Below are positions 19,347 to 25,113 of a stretch of DNA of 25,113 bases, piece after piece. The first letter of the stretch is position 1; each line of letters starts with the position of its first letter. Under the pieces are notes generated by a model. That model worked only from the letters and a program-made list of their open reading frames with translations, was not told where the DNA came from and searched no databases. Origin of the DNA: Reticulitermes lucifugus (Eukaryota > Arthropoda > Insecta > Blattodea > Rhinotermitidae); contig JAKCWW010002777.1 of the NCBI GenBank assembly GCA_026260175.1, positions 1 to 25,113 of the forward strand, written 5' to 3'. A program made the translations under genes and the position numbers.

Positions 19347-20635
19347 TTAGGGTGATGTGAAATAGGCCATAATGGTGTCGACAAGGAGCATCATTTTCTC
19401 CATCGGGTCTGTCGCGTTGCGAAGTTGTATGGCTAGATTCTGTAACACTGTTCCAAGAGCTTGGAGGTTGAAGGCCGATAGTATAGATTTTATCGATCCA
19501 ATGAAAGTCGGAAGTGTTTGGTCATGTTGTAGTCGCGATGTCTGGGCCGCAATTTGGGCCCAGGTGCGTGGTTAAGACGGTGGTTCCCGTGTGCGAGTGG
19601 TGGCCGGAAAAGCGGCCTTTGTCTGGGGTGGGGGAGAAGGAGGTTGGTGAGTTCGTTGCTGCATGTGTGGTTTACGATTTCTGGCAGTCAGACGCTTTTG
19701 ATATTCTGGACATCCAGAGTAGTTTGCGGGGTGATCTCCCCCGCAGTTGGCACAGGTTGGTGGGTCTGATGGTTGTTTTTTGCAATCTGAAGTCGGGTGT
19801 AGTTGGCCGCATTTAACACATTTCGGTGGTCGCCCGCAGTATGCAGATGAGTGCCCGAATTGTTGGCAATTAAAGCACTGTGGGATAGGCCGTTTGGGTT
19901 TATATTTCTCCCAACTTACAATGCAGTGGCAGATTTTGTTTGTTTTATAAACTTCACGTAAATCAGTGGAAGCCTGAAAAGTAACTACAAAAATGGGAAA
20001 TTTCTGCAGGATCTGATCTGTAGGTTTTCCATACGTATCAGCTGCCGAACATGGGCCACCTTTAAGTTCCGCATTTGTAGGTCGTCTCTAATTTCTTCTA
20101 TAGTAATATTTGGGGGGAGACCTTTAAGAACAAGCCGAGGTTGTTGAGTTTGGGGTAGAGGGTAGGTATGATACGCGAGTTGGGCTTGTTTAACTTCGCG
20201 GAGAAGGATTTCATAATCCTTTTCTGTTTGGGTGTACAATAACAGTCTGTTTGTTTTAGTTTTTATTTCCACTGGACTGGTTAGTTTATCATTTATCGAC
20301 TTAAGCGTTTGTGTATGGTTACTCAGAAAACTGTATAGGACAATGGGAGGTATTCGTTTCTTTCTGATGGTATTAGGAGGTGAAGATTCCGTTGATTCAG
20401 TTTCCGTATCGCTATCAGATAGCACAGCAAAATAATTTGTAGTCTCAAATGACGTACTTGCCATAGGTTCTTTGTTTTGGTTTAACCGCTTCCGCTTGGG
20501 CCTTGGGGCCGGTCGAAAATCTTGAGGTTTTTCGCCTTGTAGATTCATCGTGGACACATTCACACACTGTTTAGATATCCACGGTAAACAGGATTTGGAT
20601 GGTGAGCAAACCTGGGCTTGCTTCCGAACAACCAA
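19347..20635 (-). pseudogene. Jockey ORF1: gag-like nucleic-acid-binding protein, frameshift plus stop
   Basis: The first part (20635-19985) begins MVVRKQAQV, with a second possible start MNLQGEKPQ at 20548. It has a basic region (PRPKRKRLNQNK), an acidic serine-rich segment (SDSDTETESTESS) and the LVLKGLPPNIT segment of the gag RNA-binding fold. Near 20030-20045 the frame shifts by one base into a frame with KFPIFVVTF. Three zinc knuckles follow: CX2CX4HX4C (19877-19836), CX2CX3HX4C (19820-19782) and CX2CX3HX6C (19754-19710), the set typical of Jockey ORF1. A TAA at 19574-19572 interrupts the proline-rich tail; the same frame then stays open to the TAA at 19349-19347, which overlaps the ORF2 start. 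The product would coat the element RNA and guide it to chromatin. This copy cannot make a full protein. Confidence 0.92.
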
Positions 20636-20684
20636 CTACTCACTACACTGTTTACTCTTCACAAGTCACTTGTAGCGCACAGAC

Positions 20685-20721
20685 AGGTCCGTAAGGTATC
20701 GCAGCCACTGAAGAACTGTTG
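20685..20721 (-). promoter_or_regulatory. Internal Pol II promoter of the Jockey element (Inr and DPE)
   Basis: On the minus strand ACAGTT at 20719-20714 matches the arthropod initiator TCAKTY in five of six bases, with A+1 at 20717. GGACCT at 20690-20685 fits the downstream promoter element RGWYVT in all six bases and lies exactly at +28 to +33. Jockey-type elements are known to use such promoters lying wholly within the transcribed region. Confidence 0.6.
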
Positions 20722-20733
20722 TATGTACAGACT
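20722..20733. repeat. Jockey target-site duplication, 5' side
   Basis: TATGTACAGACT, identical to 16437-16448, directly outside the 5' end of the element. Confidence 0.9.
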
Positions 20734-20795
20734 AAGATCTCAGTTCCCACGTGCACATACTTCTCAATAACATTTACATCCGTTTAAAAAACAGC

Positions 20796-20880
20796 CTGAA
20801 GATGACCGCATGACGGCCGAAACATGTAGATAATTGCTGATCAACCGCAACAGAGACTAAAAACAACATTTGTGTTTGAC
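20796..20880 (+). mobile_element. Penelope-like 3' terminal fragment with hammerhead-like core
   Basis: CTGAAGA, one extra T, an imperfect stem (GACCG with CGGCC, one mismatch), GAAACATGTAG and, at 20869-20880, TTTGTGTTTGAC. Both core boxes are intact (CTGAAGA, GAAA) and GTA would be an acceptable cleavage triplet. ACATGT is self-complementary, which would let two copies pair through stem III. Confidence 0.5.
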
Positions 20881-23374
20881 GGCCATTCAAATGATTAATT
20901 TGATCTCCAAAACAACGGCATTAAAAACAAAGTTAATGTTGTGGATTAATAGCTCACTTCTGGATACAAAATACAGTCTAATAAAATATTCTGAAGACCT
21001 AGGTTCCAATTGTTTCTATGCAAGTTCTCCTTGTAATCTGTCTAAGATTATACCAAGATAGTTTACATGATTCACGAACGGGATGTACCGTCCGTTCAAC
21101 GGTAAGATATGCCCCAGTCCGTCTATTTTCATTGATCACCTGGTTCCAGAGCGCACACCACGACTTCAGTGACATGAGACTGTGTTACAGTTTTCTAGAA
21201 ACGTATCCTTCTTTGCGATCTGTGGCACACACAAGTGTCATCAACAAGAAAGGGCTGGATAGGTGCCGGGTGTTCGGGGGGCATCATTTACACAAAAATT
21301 ATGCAAGGCGGGGGGCCAGAACGGAACCTTGCTTTACACCTACTTACATTTCTCTAGGCGTAGATATTTCGGTTGAACCGAAATTCTGAAATTTCTGTTT
21401 AACAAAAAGGAGCTAATAAGCTTGATTTGACATTCATCTAAATCATATACAAAACTAATACCTACCTCATACACAGCGGAGTGTGTAACCATTACAAAGA
21501 GCAATATAGGCTACTGTGTGGAAGCAAGCGGAGTTTCTTGATGTTACAGCAGGTGGTACATACAGTACATTCAGTACACAGAGTAACAAGACGGGTGAGA
21601 GATGGTTTGCCACGACGAATGAGACAAATACAACGTTGCGATATTACAAGACTTTCCACTTAATTTGACTGCCTTGGGCTATACACACACATCCTTAAGC
21701 AGCCTGTAGGAACAACACTACGCAAGTCAGCCTCTTACTTGAAAAATTAAAATTAAAAACAAAAACAAAGTCTGTAGCTGAGAACAGTGTGACGCTTGGG
21801 TTTTTCGTTCCTCACATGGAGAAACGCCAACAATTTTACCAAAATAAAGACGCCCTAAACACGCTGTTCTGACCAAAAGAAGTATATGCCTACTGATTTG
21901 GAGCAGCAGCGAAAGCGCGCAGTACCAATAATGAGGATGGACTAGCGCTGACTGTTTAATTTACCGCGTGACAATCTATGCGCAACTACTGCATCAACAA
22001 CCAGCCCTGTTGTAAAATCCCAGGCACCAGATCGCCATGGCGACTGACGTTTGTACAGTGGCGCCTAATATTTGTGGGTCCTCAGTATGGAACTTGCCTC
22101 ATGTCAACCTTCTGGAACACAGAGACATTTTGAGGTGGAACCTAGATCTTTGGAAAATTTGTGCACCCCTGTCTTTGACGCTGCCATAAATGCGGCATAC
22201 AGATCAAGTACTCAATCCGACGGGCTGGTAGCAGCCATTCTCTACGGTCTGCGCACAAGAGCTAGGAACCTCTGGCACACTGTTATGAAACGTTCTGGGT
22301 ACGTTGCACACGACAGCAAGGCCACAGTAACGAATTTCACGCAAATGCTGACGATACAATTCCAAGCTACTGAAACACCCCTACCGTAACTCCGCGTGTT
22401 TCTGGCAGTGTGTTGGGCTTTTCGTTGTTTTACGGTCGTCATTTGACATATCGTGTTCCAATTATCTCAGAGGAATGATTTTACGCGGTATTACATTTAT
22501 GAATGCATGTAAACCATCGGTGTTGGGATGTCGTCCATTGTATCTGTTATGCCTACAGCTATGCCACTTTATACACGTCTTTTAGAGTTCCGAATGCTGC
22601 AGCGGTGCTGCTGACGATTCAAGACTTCTATTGTGTCACGGTATATCAACTGGCAAATAGTTACGTTTCTGAAGAGTGTCTGGCCTCCAACATTCTAGCG
22701 TGCGCTTAGACTCGAAAACTAACAAACCACGATCCACAAAACCAAAGTTAATACCACTATGAACGACAGATGCTGCTTGTGATGGGACTAATTTAACTTA
22801 TGTGCGTAGGACTGGATGAATTCTGCGTGAGGAGTTACGTCCCCGACTCTGCCTGTACAACACAAACGGCCTGCCATAGCAGCGGATCAGTCGTAGGTCT
22901 GAGCGACCAAGTTTTATTTACAATTAAACTGCTCACAACGCTGTACAGCAATTTTACTCAGTGCTTGTAAAGACATATCAGCACTCACTGGCAACACATC
23001 TGGGAACTGCGAGCAACTGGTTACATTCGAGGACTCCTCAAGAAGAGCAGCAACAAATGCTGTGTACCTCTTCGACGTTGTCTCCGCCTTATCGTGCTGA
23101 GGTTTGGGTAGGCTAGTGACGCTGACAGCTATGCCAGCGGTAGCGTAGTCACTGTGAGCCCCCCCCCCTGCTGCACAGGTCAAAGGGCAGGCGTCAAAGA
23201 CACCATGCAGGTGTAGAGGCTGTGACTGGCAAACCCGCCACTAGACTTACCTAGCGAGGGGCTCGTGGCGCAGCCAAAGCACAGTTTACTTACTGACAAC
23301 CTACTACATGCACAATGTCCAACAACATAAATGCAGACGGAACAAGCCTGGAGTGGCGTACACCCTGATGTTGC
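20881..23374. other. Mostly gene-free, one RT fossil
   Basis: Apart from the motif at 21302-21343, no coding sequence is recognised. Frames 22072-22389 (plus) and 22914-23183 (minus) are open but without a known domain; the latter may be a decayed continuation of the hAT fossil. A C9 run occurs near 23160. Confidence 0.45.
21302..21343 (-). pseudogene. Fossil reverse transcriptase motif B
   Basis: On the minus strand 14 codons read VGVKQGSVLAPRLA. This matches motif B of LINE reverse transcriptases (GVKQGCVLAPTLF type). A stop immediately precedes and another follows, and further motifs (YADD/FADD) are not found nearby, so only a scrap of a LINE remains. The match is short but very specific. 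Confidence 0.45.
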
Positions 23375-23776
23375 TACTGGTGTTGCTTGAATCTGAGCTT
23401 TGATTTCTGTGCTCTTAACACTGTTTACGCTTTCATTGATAGCGTTTTGTCTCACAGGAAAGATTCCAAAGAAGTCTACCTGTTGCAAGACGCCTTTCAT
23501 TTTTTCTGCAAACTCAGCTGACATATGCAGTAGTTTCGGGGTAGTTCACTATTTCTCAATGCCTTCGTTGTGTCCCCGGAATGGCAACTCCTGCTAGCTG
23601 CTGTCAGTCTTTTTCAAAACTTCTCGGTTTTCTTGTACGGTCTGCTGCTGTTTCAAAATTCCGTCACGTTTATGCTTATCCGAATGCAGGTCAATGCTAT
23701 GCATGCATGTATGGGATTCTGACGGTTCATGTCTTGCAACGGCAGTGTGCAGATTGTTGAGAAGTGAATAACCACT
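23375..23776 (-). pseudogene. hAT-superfamily transposase fossil (TTF-type/DUF4371 region, ZMYM1-like)
   Basis: One minus-strand frame reads SGYSLLNNLHTAVARHEPSE, then SHTC, then IDLHSDKHKRDGILKQQQ, QENREVLKK, a TAG at 23596-23594, QELPFRGHNEG, two stops at 23551-23546, and then LLHMSAEFAEKM and NAINESVNSVKS. The order HExSxSH, NRExL, QELxFRGHxE, LLxxxAEFxxxM is what I know from the N-terminal half of hAT transposases of the ZMYM1/DUF4371 group. Three in-frame stops show it is long dead. The DDE catalytic core and the C-terminal dimerisation region are not recognised. Confidence 0.65.
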
Positions 23777-23996
23777 TTGCCTGCTATTCTAGGGAGAAAT
23801 TTCATTTACGAACGATAAACAAGGCCAACAGAATAGCTTACATATCGCCTTCACACCGCACAACCAAACCGTTCTATGTAAGCGCTGGGATGAAGTTTAC
23901 ATGCAAAGCGCTTTGTTTCCATCTCTGTCTTTTAAGGTTAAGTACACTGTCGATATATATTTTTTTAACTTCATCGTCTGATTTTTGGTTCAGTAT

Positions 23997-24031
23997 AACG
24001 TTTCGGAAGCCGGCTCTGCTTCCGTCTTCAG
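23997..24031 (-). ncRNA. Hammerhead-like motif with a perfect 6-bp stem (Penelope-like fragment)
   Basis: On the minus strand CTGAAGA, one extra C, GGAAGC, loop AGAGCCG, GCTTCC, GAAACGTT. It has the longest perfect stem among the copies in the window, and AACGTT is again a palindrome after the second core box. The single unpaired base after CTGAAGA recurs in several copies. Confidence 0.45.
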
Positions 24032-24682
24032 GCTTCGGAAAAGTCGTGCTTCATTACAGAATTAGACGCTGGACAAAGTCCAAAAAAAAAAAGATGAAGA
24101 AGAAGATTATGTCAGTGAGTCATATACTATCGTCAGAGCCTCACAGAGTTGACCTGTCGAGATACTTCAGCTCATGTTGACTGACGAGTGGCGGTGAACG
24201 ACCGTAGTTGATCATAACATCACATGACGTAACGACCGACCCGATTTGTGCAGTCATACTGCGTTCATGTCACCCTGTGGACATATGGAATAACCACCAG
24301 CACCATACACCTTTGGCATGCGCAAAGAGGACACCATGCCTCGTTTCTTTATTCATTCACAGCAATTTAAAGACCTATACCATGACGTCACTACCATTAT
24401 GAGAAAATTCGAGAATACGCCTGCGCCACTGAAGTCAGATTCTCTAACAACCTCAGCTCAGTACTGCACTGCCCGACGTTAGATTACTGGTGCCCACTGT
24501 GTTTAACTGTAAATTACGTATAAAGCCAAAACATTAAAATGTATCATGCCTCCACAAATCCAGGGCACGAACTGCATCAATTACATTCATGAAATTCAGG
24601 CCTCTGACGAAAATAAAACGGACTAAGGGTGGCAGACTTCTGTACAGTATAAAAAGCTGTCTTTTTATGTTGTTTGGTACCG

Positions 24683-24712
24683 TTTTTCTTCTTCTTCTTC
24701 TTCTTCTTCTTC
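24683..24712. repeat. (TTC)n microsatellite
   Basis: About nine TTC units. It gives lysine or leucine runs in chance ORFs. Confidence 0.95.
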
Positions 24713-25044
24713 ATCAAACGACTAGCATAACCTTTAAAAGTGGTCAGAAAGTTAAAAGAAATCACAATACTTCACGCCATTTTTCCCTCCATAGGCTAGA
24801 CGAATGTGGCAGTGACAAAACAGAGAAGACACACACACTGGGGATTCGCTATTATGAATCCATATAAAGCCCACATAGAGAGCCGCCGTTATCAGCTGCC
24901 ATCATCTGCGTACGGCGCAAATACACTGTTACCGTGAACACTTAAGTCAGTGGTCCAAACCAAAGCGACAACTACGTTTCGCGCATTCGGCATTAAAATC
25001 TTACAATAAACTTTCAGCATTTATCACCCATTTTAACCATTTCC

Positions 25045-25113
25045 GGGGGCGCGCGGTGGCGCAGTTGGTTGAGGAACTGCGCTACAAACCGGAACGTCGC
25101 GGGTTCGATTCCC
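25045..25113 (+). mobile_element. Head of a tRNA-derived SINE cut by the window edge
   Basis: TGGCGCAGTTGG (25057-25068) matches the Pol III A box TRGCNNAGYNGG at every position, and GGTTCGATTCC (25102-25112) matches the B box GGTTCGANTCC exactly. A T-arm-like stem GCGGG/CCCGC would surround the B box. The anticodon stem cannot be formed convincingly, so a SINE is more likely than a functional tRNA gene. The 3' part lies outside the window. Confidence 0.7.

Larger units (their letters stand above)
16657..19384 (-). pseudogene. Jockey ORF2: APE endonuclease and reverse transcriptase, two frameshifts
   Basis: The ATG at 19384 opens a 533-codon frame to 17783. Residues 16-225 form the APE-type endonuclease: QWN (N22), E49 in LFETKL, Y119 in GYAPP, GDFNSKH (D146, N148, H151), D196 in LDLAL and SSDHNPV (D217, H218). 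All expected catalytic residues are present. The reverse transcriptase fingers begin before the first break at 17856-17863. The second frame holds motif A (DLEKAFD, 17601-17621), motif B (GLPQGAVLSPILF) and YADD (17352-17363). A second break near 17262 moves to a third frame with motif D (LKVNMDKTEAIRF) and motif E (KYLG). The C-terminus ends at the stop near 16657. It would nick chromosomal DNA and reverse transcribe its own RNA at the nick. The translation start overlaps the end of ORF1, so reinitiation or termination-coupled translation would be expected. Confidence 0.95.
16449..20721 (-). mobile_element. Complete but inactivated Jockey-clade non-LTR retrotransposon
   Basis: A 4273-bp insertion on the minus strand bounded by an exact 12-bp target-site duplication. 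From its 5' end (20721) it has a short UTR with an internal promoter signature, ORF1 (gag-like, three CCHC knuckles), ORF2 (APE endonuclease and reverse transcriptase) overlapping ORF1 by 38 bp, a 3' UTR of about 200 bp, AATAAA and an oligo(A) tail. There is no RNase H domain. This layout is that of the Jockey clade. Because both ends are present it is not 5'-truncated, unusual for LINE copies. ORF1 has one frameshift and one stop, ORF2 has two frameshifts, so it cannot move on its own unless some of these are assembly errors. It sits about 75 bp from a Penelope-like fragment and may have inserted into that element. Confidence 0.96.
23777..25044. other. No gene seen
   Basis: AT-rich sequence with one hammerhead-like motif and one TTC microsatellite (listed separately). 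The plus-strand frame 23764-24180 has no known domain. Confidence 0.45.

Noticed and set aside
17599-20435. Plus-strand ORFs across the retrotransposon (for example 17599-17967, 19514-19816)
   Set aside because: They are shadows of the minus-strand ORF1 and ORF2.
25045-25113. Functional tRNA gene
   Set aside because: A and B boxes are perfect, but the anticodon stem does not form and the 3' acceptor half is outside the window; a SINE head is more likely.

Overview
The window looks like an intron-rich, repeat-dense arthropod nuclear genome, most likely a large hemimetabolous insect. I lean to a cockroach, termite or related polyneopteran. The LINE tail near 12,950 and the GC-rich SINE-like repeat near 4,500 resemble families I associate with Blattodea, but that rests on memory, not on a search. 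There is no operon structure, no bacterial gene, no rRNA and no CRISPR. Most long ORFs in the window are chance frames.

Host genes. The clearest host coding sequence is one 108-bp internal exon on the minus strand (7764-7871). It has a textbook acceptor and donor and encodes 36 residues of the glutamine-rich N-terminal helix of a class IIa histone deacetylase (HDAC4 type). Most of the surrounding 25 kb is therefore probably HDAC4 intron. Two weaker minus-strand exon candidates lie nearer the window start: an apparent 3' terminal exon with stop codon and poly(A) signals (about 2310-2616), and a 45-nt microexon (780-824).

Mobile elements, left to right: the N-terminus of a mariner-type transposase (1-144, minus, running off the window); a GC-rich SINE-like repeat (4364-4625, minus); a solo mariner-like terminal repeat (about 5171); a pogo/Tigger-like TIR element (7200-7670), ending 93 bp from the HDAC4 exon's 5' splice site; Penelope-like 3' fragments with hammerhead-like cores (7420, 9984, 10403, 20796, 23997, and a degenerate one at 6929); a tRNA-derived SINE with 10-bp target-site duplications, interrupted by a 50-N gap (11143-11361); an internally deleted LINE (12560-12946); a complete but mutationally dead Jockey-clade non-LTR retrotransposon (16449-20721, minus); a reverse-transcriptase motif-B fossil (21302-21343); a hAT transposase fossil (23375-23776); and the head of another tRNA-derived SINE at the right edge (25045-25113).

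The Jockey element is the largest feature. It has a 12-bp target-site duplication (16437-16448 and 20722-20733), an oligo(A) tail with AATAAA 12-17 nt upstream, an Inr plus correctly spaced DPE at its 5' end, ORF1 with three CCHC knuckles, and ORF2 with an APE endonuclease and a reverse transcriptase. ORF1 carries a frameshift and a stop; ORF2 carries two single-nucleotide frameshifts. The genes do not form a pathway: the picture is one host exon embedded in layers of transposon insertions.
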